64,000 nt of DNA from Autumnicola sp041679265. GTDB taxonomy: Bacteria; Bacteroidota; Bacteroidia; Flavobacteriales; Flavobacteriaceae. A program made the translations under genes and the position numbers. Positions within the stretch are counted from its first letter, which is position 1; every line of letters begins with the position of its first letter. Under the pieces are notes generated by a model. That model saw only the letters and a list, made by a program, of their open reading frames with translations, ran no database searches and was not told where the DNA came from. The DNA lies in NCBI RefSeq assembly GCF_041679265.1, contig NZ_JBGFSM010000007.1, positions 196,177 to 260,176 of the forward strand, in the 5' to 3' direction. Of this stretch, positions 7,691 to 16,654 are shown piece by piece.

Positions 7691-10600
7691 TTAAGCCTCT
7701 ACATCTTCCTCTTTCTTCACCCTGAAATCGAGTGGTTCCAAAACTTTTAAAGCGGCTTCTATAGAAGTTATTTTATCAAAGGTGAGCAGCAGGCGCAGTC
7801 CGGCGCGGGTCTTCTTCTCCTTCATTGTGCATTTGTTGCGGTGCGTTTGCACATATTGAAGTACTTTGGTAAAGGCATTAGTCTGATAGAACCTGGACTG
7901 CTGGTCGGCAATAAAATAACCAATCATTTTGCCCTGTTTCAGTACCACTTTTTCCAGCCCTATTTTTGAAGCGATCCATTTAATGCGCACGCTGTTCAGC
8001 AGGTCAACTGCCTGCGTGGGAAGTTCCCCAAAACGGTCGGTAAGTTCGGCCTCAAATTTCTGCAGTTCTTCTTCCGAAGCAATATTGTTAAGTTGGGTAT
8101 ATAGGTTCAGCCTTTCCGAAATATTATTGATATAATCATCGGGGAAGAGAATTTCAAAATCGGTGTCAATTTGCGTGTCTTTCACAAAAATTTTGTCCTC
8201 CACATTTTCGGTTTCACTGTAGAGCTCCTGGAATTCATTTTCCTTGAGTTCTTCTATAGCTTCGTTCAGGATTTTCTGATACGTGTCAAAACCAATTTCG
8301 TTGATGAATCCGCTTTGTTCGCCCCCCAGCAAATCGCCCGCTCCTCGAATTTCAAGATCTTTCATGGCGATATTAAAGCCGCTGCCAAGTTCAGAAAATT
8401 GTTCCAGCGCCGTCATTCGCTTTCTGGCATCTTCAGTCATTGCAGAATATGGCGGAGTGATAAAATAGCAAAATGCTTTTTTGTTGCTTCGGCCCACGCG
8501 CCCCCGCATCTGGTGCAGGTCCGAAAGCCCGAAATTATTGGCATTATTGATAAAAATAGTGTTAGCATTGGTTACGTCCAGCCCGCTTTCCACTATAGTA
8601 GTAGAAACCAAAACATCAAATTCCCCATTTATAAAGCTCAGCATTAACCTTTCCAGTTTTTTTCCTTCCATTTGTCCGTGGCCAATACCAATGCGGGCAT
8701 CGGGCACCAGCCGCTGGATCATTCCCGCCACTTCCTTAATATTTTCTATGCGGTTATGGATAAAGAAAACCTGCCCGCCACGCTGAATTTCATAGGAAAC
8801 AGCATCGCGAATGGTTTCTTCGGAAAATCGTATCACGCTGCTTTCTATGGGATAACGGTTTGGGGGCGGAGTGGTAATGGTAGATAAATCCCTAGCAGCC
8901 ATTAAGCTGAATTGAAGCGTACGTGGGATTGGCGTTGCCGTGAGCGTTAAAGTATCTACATTTTCCTTTATCGTTTTAAGCTTATCCTTAACGGCAACTC
9001 CAAATTTCTGTTCTTCATCTACAATGAGCAGTCCCAGATCTTTAAATTTCACTGCTTTATTTACGAGCTGGTGCGTCCCAATGACAATATCTACTTTGCC
9101 ACTTTCCAGATCGGCCAGAGTTTCCCGGCGCTCTTTTGCAGTCCTAAACCTGTTAAGGTACTCTACAGTAACCGGAAAATCTTTTAATCTTTCAGAAAAA
9201 GTCTGGTGGTGCTGAAAAGCGAGAATAGTGGTTGGGACCAGAACAGCTACCTGCTTGCCGTTATCCACTGCTTTAAAGGCTGCCCTAATGGCAACTTCCG
9301 TTTTTCCGAAGCCAACGTCCCCACAAACCAGTCGGTCCATAGGCCGCTCGTTTTCCATATCTTCCTTTACCACCTGTGTTGCCGTGCTTTGGTCTGGTGT
9401 GTCCTCATAAATAAAGGATGCCTCCAGTTCGTGCTGTAAATAGGAATCTGGCCCGTAGGCAAAACCTTTTTGCAGCCTTCGTTTGGCATATAATTCAATA
9501 AGGTTATAAGCGATATGCTTAACCCGTGCTTTGGTTTTATTTTTAAGATTTTTCCACGCGTTGCTTCCCAGTTTATAGATTTTGGGCGGTTTGCCGTCCT
9601 TTCCGTTATATTTTGAAATTTTGTGTAACGAGTGGATGCTGAGGTACAAAATATCGCGTTCCCCGTAAATCAGCTTAATGGCTTCCTGCATTTTGCCTTC
9701 CACATCAATTTTCTGGAGCCCGCCAAATTTTCCAATTCCGTGGTCAATATGGGTGACGTAATCGCCTACTTCCAGGTTGGTAAGTTCCTTTAATGTGATC
9801 GCCTGCTTTTTGGCGTAGCCATTTTTTAAATGGAATTTATGATACCGCTCAAAAATCTGATGATCGGTATAACAAACATTCCTGGCATCTTCATCTATAA
9901 AACCCTGGAACATGGAGAGGACAATAGTTTGATACTTTACTTCCCGTTCCTGGTCATCAAAAATATCATGAAATCGTTTCGCCTGCTGCTCACTTACGCA
10001 AAAAATATAATTGGTGTAGCCGTTTTCCTGGTTTTCAATAAGATTATCAATTAGTAAATCAAATTGCTTGTTGAAAGAAGGCTGGGGCTTGGTGTTAAAT
10101 TCAATACTTTTACCATTATTTGCCGCCGCATTTTTTAAAAATGGCTGGTTGCTGAGCTCTACGACCGCGAAATCCAGCAGCTGTTTTTTGATAATTTCAG
10201 CATTGCAGAAAAGTTCTACCGGCGCGCTATGCTTTACTTCTTCTGAAAGTTTTTTAAAGGCTTCTTCGGCTTTGCTGAAGAGTTTATCGAGTTGTGCCGA
10301 AAAAAGGTCCAGGTTTTTTACAAAAACAATCGTATTTGCCGAGATATATTTCAGAAAACTCTCTCTCACCTCGTCCAGGCGTTTGTTTTCCACATTCGGC
10401 ATAATGGAGATTTTCTTCACCTTATCTGTAGAAAGCTGGGTTTCCACATCAAAACTCCTGATGCTGTCTACTTCATCTCCAAAAAATTCGATGCGGTAAG
10501 GCTCATCATTGCTAAAGGAAAACACGTCAATAATCCCTCCCCGCACTGAAAATTCCCCGGGTTCGGTAACAAAATCCACCCGTTTGAATTTGTATTCAAA

Positions 10601-11101
10601 CAAAACTTCATTTACAAAATCTATGGAGAGTTCGTCGCCAACGGCAATTTTTAATGTGCTTCTGTCCAGTTCCTTCCGGGTAACCACTTTTTCAAAAATC
10701 GCATCGGGATAAGTAACAATTACCGCGGGTTTTTTTCGGGAATTGATGCGGTTTAAAACTTCAGCCCGAAGCAGGACATTGGCATTATCGGTCTCTTCAA
10801 TCTGGTATGGCCTGCGGTAACTGCCGGGATAAAAAAGCACATGTTTTTCACCAATAAGCTGTTCCAGGTCATTCAGGTAATACGCGGCTTCTTCTTTATC
10901 ATTAAAAACCAGCAAGAACGGGTTTTCGGATTCTTTAAAAGCGTTGGCAACCACAAAAGAAAGCGAGGAGCCAACAAGGCCTTTTAGATGAAGTTTCCCT
11001 CTACCGGAATCTTTGGAAAAATCGAAAGAGGCAATGGCGTTTTGCAATTCCTGCTGTGGCAGGGATTGTGCAAAGCTTTGGGCAATAGCAGATTTACTCA
11101 T
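7691..11101 (-). CDS. mfd: Transcription-repair coupling factor Mfd
   Basis: About 1136 residues with the start placed at 11101 (MSKSAIAQSF). The order is the standard Mfd one: N-terminal UvrB-like damage-recognition module, CarD-like RNA polymerase interaction domain (LEVGDYVTHIDHGIGKFGG), then SF2 translocase with Walker A GDVGFGKTEVAI near residue 593 and DEEQ box LIVDEEQKFG near 695, helicase motifs TATPIPRTL and MRGRVGRS, and the C-terminal TRCF domain. It removes stalled RNA polymerase and recruits UvrA. An in-frame ATG at 11140 would add 13 residues, but a full promoter lies inside that extension, so I reject it. Confidence 0.97.
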   Translation of the reverse strand: MSKSAIAQSFAQSLPQQELQNAIASFDFSKDSGRGKLHLKGLVGSSLSFVVANAFKESENPFLLVFNDKEEAAYYLNDLEQLIGEKHVLFYPGSYRRPYQIEETDNANVLLRAEVLNRINSRKKPAVIVTYPDAIFEKVVTRKELDRSTLKIAVGDELSIDFVNEVLFEYKFKRVDFVTEPGEFSVRGGIIDVFSFSNDEPYRIEFFGDEVDSIRSFDVETQLSTDKVKKISIMPNVENKRLDEVRESFLKYISANTIVFVKNLDLFSAQLDKLFSKAEEAFKKLSEEVKHSAPVELFCNAEIIKKQLLDFAVVELSNQPFLKNAAANNGKSIEFNTKPQPSFNKQFDLLIDNLIENQENGYTNYIFCVSEQQAKRFHDIFDDQEREVKYQTIVLSMFQGFIDEDARNVCYTDHQIFERYHKFHLKNGYAKKQAITLKELTNLEVGDYVTHIDHGIGKFGGLQKIDVEGKMQEAIKLIYGERDILYLSIHSLHKISKYNGKDGKPPKIYKLGSNAWKNLKNKTKARVKHIAYNLIELYAKRRLQKGFAYGPDSYLQHELEASFIYEDTPDQSTATQVVKEDMENERPMDRLVCGDVGFGKTEVAIRAAFKAVDNGKQVAVLVPTTILAFQHHQTFSERLKDFPVTVEYLNRFRTAKERRETLADLESGKVDIVIGTHQLVNKAVKFKDLGLLIVDEEQKFGVAVKDKLKTIKENVDTLTLTATPIPRTLQFSLMAARDLSTITTPPPNRYPIESSVIRFSEETIRDAVSYEIQRGGQVFFIHNRIENIKEVAGMIQRLVPDARIGIGHGQMEGKKLERLMLSFINGEFDVLVSTTIVESGLDVTNANTIFINNANNFGLSDLHQMRGRVGRSNKKAFCYFITPPYSAMTEDARKRMTALEQFSELGSGFNIAMKDLEIRGAGDLLGGEQSGFINEIGFDTYQKILNEAIEELKENEFQELYSETENVEDKIFVKDTQIDTDFEILFPDDYINNISERLNLYTQLNNIASEEELQKFEAELTDRFGELPTQAVDLLNSVRIKWIASKIGLEKVVLKQGKMIGYFIADQQSRFYQTNAFTKVLQYVQTHRNKCTMKEKKTRAGLRLLLTFDKITSIEAALKVLEPLDFRVKKEEDVEA

Positions 11102-11106
11102 TCCCG

Positions 11107-11137
11107 CAAAGATAATTCCTGATATTTTGTCATCCAA
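11107..11137 (-). promoter_or_regulatory. mfd promoter, Bacteroidota type
   Basis: On the minus strand TTG (11137-11135) is followed by exactly 20 bases and then TATCTTTG (11114-11107), matching the Bacteroidota -33/-7 pattern TTG-N19-21-TAnnTTTG. Only five bases separate the -7 box from the chosen ATG at 11101, so the mRNA would be leaderless or nearly so. Confidence 0.65.
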
Positions 11138-11237
11138 CACCTCAACATATTTTTAACTATTCTGTTGAAGCATAAGTTTTACCATTTTCATAACACAGGA
11201 AGTTCAATAGCTTGGTTATTTTCAGGAAAAATTATTC

Positions 11238-11663
11238 ATGTCCAGCCAGCAGCTTGCTTATATTCTTGCCAGGATTACCCTGGGCCTTAACTTTTTTATG
11301 CATGGCCTGGTGCGTATTCCAAAATTGGAAGCTTTCGCTAAAGGATTGGCATCAGGCTTTGAAGGAACTTTATTGCCTGCAGTAATTGCCGAAGCCTTTG
11401 GCTATGTTTTGCCATTTTTTGAATTAATTATTGGAGCCTTGATCCTTCTTGGTTTTAAGACAAAGCAGGTACTCGCGGCAGCAGCCATTCTTATTATGCT
11501 ACTCATTTTTGGCAGCGGATTAAAAGAGGATTGGGGCGCCGTGGGAACACAAATGCTCTATGCATTGTTCATATTTTTCCTGCTGTTTCACCTTGAATAT
11601 AACCGGTTCGCGCTGGACGCTAAATCACAAAAGAAAATAGATGGATTTACAACTAAAAGATAA
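11238..11663 (+). CDS. DoxX family membrane protein
   Basis: 141 residues with four hydrophobic segments and the DoxX pattern RITLGLNFFMHGLVRIPK near the N-terminus. DoxX proteins are small inner-membrane subunits or homologues of quinone-linked thiosulfate/redox enzymes, and many have no known activity. Its 3' end overlaps the SDR start by 23 bases, and the oxidoreductase follows 4 bases after the SDR. The three are therefore surely co-transcribed and may act in one redox or stress function. Substrate unknown. Confidence 0.85.
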   Translation: MSSQQLAYILARITLGLNFFMHGLVRIPKLEAFAKGLASGFEGTLLPAVIAEAFGYVLPFFELIIGALILLGFKTKQVLAAAAILIMLLIFGSGLKEDWGAVGTQMLYALFIFFLLFHLEYNRFALDAKSQKKIDGFTTKR

Positions 11664-12417
11664 ACAGGTATTTATTTCAGGCTCTACCAAGGGGATAGGC
11701 CTGGCAATTGCCAAATTATTGGCTTCAGAAGGGGCCAATGTAATCATAAATGGCCGCTCGCAGGATTCGGTGGATAAAGGCTTAGCTGAAATAAAAGAAG
11801 AAATTTCTTCCGCAGAGGTTAAAGGTATAGTCTGCGATTTTTCCAAACCTGAAGAGATTAAAGGCCTTATTGCTGAAGTGGGAGATGTGGATATTCTCGT
11901 GAATAATGTTGGGATTTTTGGCAATAAAGATTTTATGGACATTACCGACGAAGACTGGAAAACTTTTTACGAAATAAACGTGCTTAGCGGAGTGCGGCTT
12001 TCCAGGGCATTTTTACCTGGAATGCTGGAGCGTGACTGGGGCAGGATTATTTTTATTTCCAGTGAAAGCGCATTTAATATCCCGGTGGAAATGATCCATT
12101 ACGGAATGACCAAAACCGCACAGCTTGCTATTTCCCGGGGCCTTGCTGAAACCACTAAAGGCAGCAATGTGACTGTAAACAGTGTGCTGCCTGGCCCAAC
12201 TTTTTCTGATGGTTTGGAGGAAACTGTTCCTGAGGATGAATCTAAAGAAGAATTTCAGAAGGAATTTTTTAATGAGGTAAGGCCAACTTCCATTATCCAG
12301 CGGTTCGCCGACCCTAAAGAAGTTGCAAATATGGTGGCATATATTGCCAGTCCTCTAGCTTCAGCTACAAACGGGTCTTCTCTAAGAGTAGACGGCGGAG
12401 TGGTGAAATATATTTAA
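11641..12417 (+). CDS. Short-chain dehydrogenase/reductase (SDR)
   Basis: 258 residues, classical SDR. It has the nucleotide-binding glycine motif SGSTKGIG (about 9-16), a NNVG variant of the NNAG motif, active-site Ser in FISSES and catalytic YGMTK (Tyr-x-x-x-Lys), and ends with the common LRVDGG motif. It should oxidise or reduce a carbonyl/hydroxyl with NAD(P)(H). The start ATG lies within the end of the DoxX gene, which suggests translational coupling. The preferred substrate cannot be inferred. Confidence 0.9.
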   Translation: MDLQLKDKQVFISGSTKGIGLAIAKLLASEGANVIINGRSQDSVDKGLAEIKEEISSAEVKGIVCDFSKPEEIKGLIAEVGDVDILVNNVGIFGNKDFMDITDEDWKTFYEINVLSGVRLSRAFLPGMLERDWGRIIFISSESAFNIPVEMIHYGMTKTAQLAISRGLAETTKGSNVTVNSVLPGPTFSDGLEETVPEDESKEEFQKEFFNEVRPTSIIQRFADPKEVANMVAYIASPLASATNGSSLRVDGGVVKYI

Positions 12418-12421
12418 TTGA

Positions 12422-13774
12422 ATGGGAGTCAGGGAATTTGATGTTTTTGTAATTGGCACCGGGACGGCCGGCAAAATTGTTGCCACAAATTGTGCTGCTG
12501 AAGGGCTTAAGGTAGCCATTGCCGATAATCGTGAATTTGGCGGCACCTGTGCCAACCGCGGTTGCGATCCCAAAAAGGTATTGTTTGGACTAACTGAAAT
12601 TCTTGACCGTGCTGAAAAGATGAAGGGTAAGGGGATCACTAAAATGCCTGAAGTAAGCTGGGAAGATTTAATGGCATTTAAAGAAACTTTTACCAGCGCT
12701 ATTCCTGCTGCGACTGAAAATGATTTGGAGGAGCTGGAAATTGAAATGTACCACCAGTCGCCTATATTTCTGGATGAAAACACACTTTCTGTAGAAGGAA
12801 AGACGGTAAAAGCAAAGAAAATCGTAATTGCAACAGGAAATAAGCCAATGCCGCTAAATATTCCAGGGGAAGAGCATGCACTTATCAGCGATGACTTTCT
12901 GGAATTGAAAGAGCTGCCTGATACCATGATGTTTATAGGAGCCGGATATATAGGGATGGAATTTGCCCATATTGCCGCGAGAATGGGAGTGAAAGTGACC
13001 GTGGTGGAATTTGCACCGCGAATTCTTACCAATTTTGATGAAGATATGGTAGCTCATCTTCAAAAGGCTTCCGAAGATCTGGGGATTAATTTTATTTTTA
13101 ATGCTGAAGTTTTCGAAGTTGAAAAGCTGCGGAAAAACTACAGGGTTAAAGCTAAACAGGCTGGAAAAGAAATCGAAGTTAAGGCTGAAATGGTTTTTAA
13201 CACCGCCGGCCGCGTTCCTTCAATAGAAGAACTTGACCTGGAAAAAGGAAATGTGGCTTTTTCAAAACAAGGAATTGAGGTAAATGAACATTTACAGAAC
13301 ACCACTAATAAATCTGTTTATGCCTGTGGCGATGTGGCTGCGAGTGCAGGCCTGCCTTTAACACCGCTTTCGTCAAAAGAAGGGCAGATAGTTTCTGCTA
13401 ATATCATAAACAAAAACAATCCTGGAAAAGCCAGTTATGCCCCACAGCCTTCCGTGGTTTTTACACTACCAAATCTTGCTTCCGTAGGACTTTCCGAAGA
13501 AGATGCGAAAAAGGATTATGAAATTCGTGTGGAAAATAAGCGGGTATCGGACTGGTTTAATGCCAAGCGCATCAACGAAAAAGTGTATGCTTATAAAACC
13601 ATTGTAGACACGAAAACTGGCAAAATCCTGGGCGCACATTTAGTAGGTCCTGAAGCCGCCGAAGTGATTAACCTTTTTGCGATGGCTATGGCTGCAGAGA
13701 TGGACTGCGAGGCAGTCAGGAATGTGATTTTTGGCTATCCTACCTGGGGAAATGATATACAGGGAATGCTGTAG
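12422..13774 (+). CDS. FAD-dependent pyridine nucleotide-disulfide oxidoreductase homologue
   Basis: 450 residues. FAD motif VIGTGTAGK (about 10-18), redox-active disulfide motif GGTCANRGCDPKK (about 41-53, two Cys), NAD(P)-binding FIGAGYIGMEFA (about 171-182), and the second FAD motif YACGDVA. It belongs to the lipoamide dehydrogenase/glutathione reductase/MerA superfamily. The C-terminal signature is GYPTWGND, where classical members have HPT..E supplying the catalytic His-Glu pair to the partner subunit. Here His is Tyr and Glu is not conserved. It may use another acid/base or reduce small electrophiles or quinones. Confidence 0.88.
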   Translation: MGVREFDVFVIGTGTAGKIVATNCAAEGLKVAIADNREFGGTCANRGCDPKKVLFGLTEILDRAEKMKGKGITKMPEVSWEDLMAFKETFTSAIPAATENDLEELEIEMYHQSPIFLDENTLSVEGKTVKAKKIVIATGNKPMPLNIPGEEHALISDDFLELKELPDTMMFIGAGYIGMEFAHIAARMGVKVTVVEFAPRILTNFDEDMVAHLQKASEDLGINFIFNAEVFEVEKLRKNYRVKAKQAGKEIEVKAEMVFNTAGRVPSIEELDLEKGNVAFSKQGIEVNEHLQNTTNKSVYACGDVAASAGLPLTPLSSKEGQIVSANIINKNNPGKASYAPQPSVVFTLPNLASVGLSEEDAKKDYEIRVENKRVSDWFNAKRINEKVYAYKTIVDTKTGKILGAHLVGPEAAEVINLFAMAMAAEMDCEAVRNVIFGYPTWGNDIQGML

Positions 13775-13783
13775 ATTGTTATT

Positions 13784-13825
13784 TTGAATTTTGAATGCTG
13801 AATGTTGAATGCTGAATGTTGAATT
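13784..13825. repeat. Heptanucleotide tandem tract (YTGAATK x6)
   Basis: Six consecutive 7-base units TTGAATT, TTGAATG, CTGAATG, TTGAATG, CTGAATG, TTGAATT just downstream of the oxidoreductase stop. It is one of several intergenic tracts in this window that share a 7 bp period but not a unit sequence. Confidence 0.85.
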
Positions 13826-13941
13826 CTGTAGGTTTGATTCCGCAACATAGGCTAAATTTTCCCATTCTTAATTTCCTATTTCCTGTCTTTAAAAAAGATT
13901 TATGCTGATGTCAAAATTCAAAATTTAGAATTTAAAATAGC

Positions 13942-14727
13942 TCAGGACTTCTTCATCTTAGCCAGCGGACTTGTTTCTTTATTTTTATACCCGTGATAAC
14001 CGGCGGCTAAAAAGAGAATTACTGCTCCTATTATCGCGGCCCACGCAATGCTTTCATTTTCTGCAGAATGTCTTACATAAATGGCCACAAGGGCCCATAC
14101 CCCAACAAGGGCGAATTCCCTCATGTTGCGGGTGTAGATAATGGCAAGATTAAGAATTGTTGCCACAGCAATCATTACAATTGTCCATTGCACTTCGTTT
14201 AAAAACCAGCCGTCCCATTCTATTTTTGAAAGGTACGCTGCAATATTGGCGATAGTTGCCACGGCAATCCAGCCGGAGTAAAAACAAATGGGCCACCATA
14301 CAAAAGCGATAGTCGTTAATGGGGCGTCCCATCGTTCCATATTGGTGTTCAAGATTATTTTTATCAGTGAAAGAAGAATAATCAGCATGATAATTACGGA
14401 AAGCCCCGTGGCTTCATAAAACCAGGCAAAGATCCAGGCGGCATTGCAGAAATTAGCGATGGCGAACCAGGGGCCGGTTGCGAGGATATCTTCTGTATCT
14501 TTGTTTTTAAAGGCCCGGTAAAGCTGAAATCCGCAGTACGCCAAAAGCGCAAGATAAATTATTGCCCAGATAGAAAAAGCGTAACCCGCAGGAGTGAAAA
14601 GATTAAAATATTTTTCACTCAGGCTTTGCATGGTATTGCCGTTAAGTTCTACAGCCTGGGTGTAATAGCTGGCGAAAATGGCAATAATTACAGAGATAAG
14701 GTTGAGAATTGCATATCTTTTTGCCAT
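13942..14727 (-). CDS. TspO/MBR-like tryptophan-rich membrane protein
   Basis: 261 residues, about seven hydrophobic segments, rich in Trp. The hallmark stretch FTPAGYAFSIWAIIYL near residues 44-59 is the TspO-related signature of the longer bacterial tryptophan-rich sensory family. TspO proteins bind porphyrins and modulate stress or light responses in some bacteria. The role of the long Bacteroidota form is not established. It starts 14 bases after the PdeM stop, so it is probably the last gene of an aminotransferase-pdeM-tspO unit. It ends in a Lys-rich cytoplasmic tail. Confidence 0.7.
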   Translation of the reverse strand: MAKRYAILNLISVIIAIFASYYTQAVELNGNTMQSLSEKYFNLFTPAGYAFSIWAIIYLALLAYCGFQLYRAFKNKDTEDILATGPWFAIANFCNAAWIFAWFYEATGLSVIIMLIILLSLIKIILNTNMERWDAPLTTIAFVWWPICFYSGWIAVATIANIAAYLSKIEWDGWFLNEVQWTIVMIAVATILNLAIIYTRNMREFALVGVWALVAIYVRHSAENESIAWAAIIGAVILFLAAGYHGYKNKETSPLAKMKKS

Positions 14728-14741
14728 AATTTCTTCTTAAT

Positions 14742-15371
14742 TTATGCTATTAAAATTACTTCATTTTTTGTGATTGCAAATACCTTGTCTTCTTTTTCCG
14801 GCTGCATCATGTAGTTTCCGGTAAATTCTCCAAATGCCGGAAGGATAAGCTGATGCGGCGATTTGTAAAAACAGCGCAGCTTCAGTACCTGCCGCCCTCT
14901 TCCCCTTAACCTGAAACCCGGGTGGATATGGCCGCAAATATTAAAAAAACCTTCTCTTTCTTCAGGATGGTGCGTGAGGAGAAAATTGTCAATTATTAAT
15001 TCTTTAAATATACTGATGCCAATTTCTTCATATTTGATCGGGGAAATTACATCATGGTTTCCCGCGACAAGAATAATTTCTGCGGAAACAGATTTGCTCC
15101 AGTACTCAAATAAATCCCATTCCCGGTTCATCACGCTGTGGAAAAGGTCTCCCAGAAAGCACACCTTCCCGGGCTGAAAGCGATTGGTAACCGCATTTAA
15201 TTCATCAAAATTCTTTGAAATTGCCTTATGCGGAACCGCGCTTCCAAATTTCCTGAAATGGCTTATTTTACCAAGGTGTACATCGCTAATAAGCAACATA
15301 TCCTGTTCCTGCCAGTAAGCCGTGCCGCAAGGATGAAATTGAAAATGGTTATTATTGATCTTAATTGTCAT
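14742..15371 (-). CDS. pdeM: Ligase-associated DNA damage response phosphoesterase PdeM
   Basis: 209 residues with calcineurin-like metallophosphoesterase motifs: SDVHLGK (about 29-35), GDLFHS, GNHDV, THHPEE and GHIHPG, which provide the two-metal site. Length and motif order fit PdeM, which in many bacteria sits beside an ATP-dependent ligase, a Lhr-type helicase and an exonuclease of the mycobacterial-style LigD-like repair cluster. Those partners are absent here, so it is isolated. Neighbours are a PLP aminotransferase upstream (50 base gap) and the TspO-like gene downstream. Confidence 0.85.
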   Translation of the reverse strand: MTIKINNNHFQFHPCGTAYWQEQDMLLISDVHLGKISHFRKFGSAVPHKAISKNFDELNAVTNRFQPGKVCFLGDLFHSVMNREWDLFEYWSKSVSAEIILVAGNHDVISPIKYEEIGISIFKELIIDNFLLTHHPEEREGFFNICGHIHPGFRLRGRGRQVLKLRCFYKSPHQLILPAFGEFTGNYMMQPEKEDKVFAITKNEVILIA

Positions 15372-15420
15372 TCGGGGATATTCTGTCAGGAAAATTGTAA
15401 AATCCTAAGGTGGATTATAT

Positions 15421-16575
15421 TTAAAATTTATGAAGAATTTCAGCTGCTTTTTCTAAAGTTTCATCGGTTTTAGCAAAACAGAACCTTAGCTGTTTGTTAT
15501 CCTTCTGTTCAAAATTAAAAACGGAAACAGGAATGGAGGCAAGGTGGTGCTCTATGGTTAAACGTTCAGCAAACTCCGTGTCCTTTTCTGTAGTGATTTC
15601 AGCATAATTTAAAACCTGGTAATAGGTGCCTTTCGCCGGGATTCCGGTAAATTTGGAACCTTGCAAAAGCTTCAAAAATTTGTCTCTTTTCTCCTGATAA
15701 AAGCTGCCCAGGTTGAGGTAATTTTCCGGATTTTTCAGGTATTCAGCAAAAGCTTTTTGCATGGGATGATTTACACAGAAAGCGGTAAGCTCGTGTATTT
15801 TCCAAATTTCCTTCATCAATTCTTCAGGCGCCACGCAATAGCCCATTTTCCAGCCGGTGTTATGGAAAGTTTTTCCAAATGAAGAACAAACTATAGCCCT
15901 TTCCGCTAAACCTGGGAAACGCGAGGCGCTTTGATGTTCAATAGCGTCAAAAATAATATGCTCATAAACCTCGTCGCTTAACAGGATAATATCTGTTCCC
16001 TTAAGCAGCGCTTCCAGTTGCTGCATATCTTCTTTTGTAAAAACAGTGCCGCTTGGATTGTGCGGGGTGTTAATAATGAGCATTTTGGTCCTGTTATTTA
16101 TTTTTTCCTTTACTTCCTGCCAGTCGATTTTAAAATCTTTTCCCTTCATTTGTACCAGCACGGGTTTGCCGCCATTAGATTTTATAGTGGGTTCATAACT
16201 GTCGTAAGCTGGTTTAAAAACAATCACTTCATCTCCCTTATTTACAAAGGCCGTTATTGCATCGTAGAGAGCGCCGGTAGCACCGGCTGTTAGCGTAATT
16301 TCAGAATCCACTTTGTATCTTACTCCGTATAAAGCTTCAATTTTGTCGGAGATCTGTTCCCTTAATTCAGGCACGCCATTCATAGGAGGATATTGATTAT
16401 AACCTTCCTTCATGGCGTTAAAAACCAGTTCTTTAAGCTTAGGATCGGTATCAAAATTGGGAAAGCCCTGTGACAGGTCTATGGCATTGTGCTTTCTTGC
16501 CAACTGACTCATCACGGAAAAAATACTCGTTTTTGCTGTTGGTAATTTTGAAGGGAGATTCCTAAAATCAGGCAT
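15421..16575 (-). CDS. Methionine aminotransferase-type PLP enzyme (class I/II)
   Basis: 384 residues, fold-type I aminotransferase. Landmarks: IDLSQGFPNFD near the N-terminus, ITLTAGATGALYDA, NTPHNPSGTVF, LSDEVYEHI and the PLP lysine in CSSFGKTFHNTGWKMGY (about residue 240). The closest pattern I recognise is the YbdL/methionine aminotransferase group, which transaminates methionine with 2-oxo acids. Kynurenine-aminotransferase-like activity is an alternative. It begins after the sdhB terminator, so it has its own promoter, and it probably heads a unit with pdeM and the TspO-like gene. Confidence 0.88.
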   Translation of the reverse strand: MPDFRNLPSKLPTAKTSIFSVMSQLARKHNAIDLSQGFPNFDTDPKLKELVFNAMKEGYNQYPPMNGVPELREQISDKIEALYGVRYKVDSEITLTAGATGALYDAITAFVNKGDEVIVFKPAYDSYEPTIKSNGGKPVLVQMKGKDFKIDWQEVKEKINNRTKMLIINTPHNPSGTVFTKEDMQQLEALLKGTDIILLSDEVYEHIIFDAIEHQSASRFPGLAERAIVCSSFGKTFHNTGWKMGYCVAPEELMKEIWKIHELTAFCVNHPMQKAFAEYLKNPENYLNLGSFYQEKRDKFLKLLQGSKFTGIPAKGTYYQVLNYAEITTEKDTEFAERLTIEHHLASIPVSVFNFEQKDNKQLRFCFAKTDETLEKAAEILHKF

Positions 16576-16594
16576 GGTTATTTTTTAATTAAGA

Positions 16595-16632
16595 TGCATA
16601 AAAAATCCCGAATTCTGAAAGAATCCGGGATT
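16595..16632 (-). terminator. Rho-independent terminator of sdhCAB
   Basis: On the minus strand AATCCCGGATTCT and its near-complement AGAATTCGGGATT form a stem-loop (16632-16604) followed directly by a T run (16605-16600). It lies between the sdhB stop (16655) and the start of the next gene (16575). Confidence 0.85.
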
Positions 16633-16654
16633 GATTTCTATTTGAAGTAAAGGT

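Noticed and set aside
8171..8647. 158-codon open frame on the plus strand
   Set aside because: Antisense to mfd, which has full motifs over this stretch. No start signals or family pattern.
12382..13032. 216-codon minus-strand frame
   Set aside because: Shadow of the SDR/oxidoreductase genes, Ser-rich as expected for an antisense frame.
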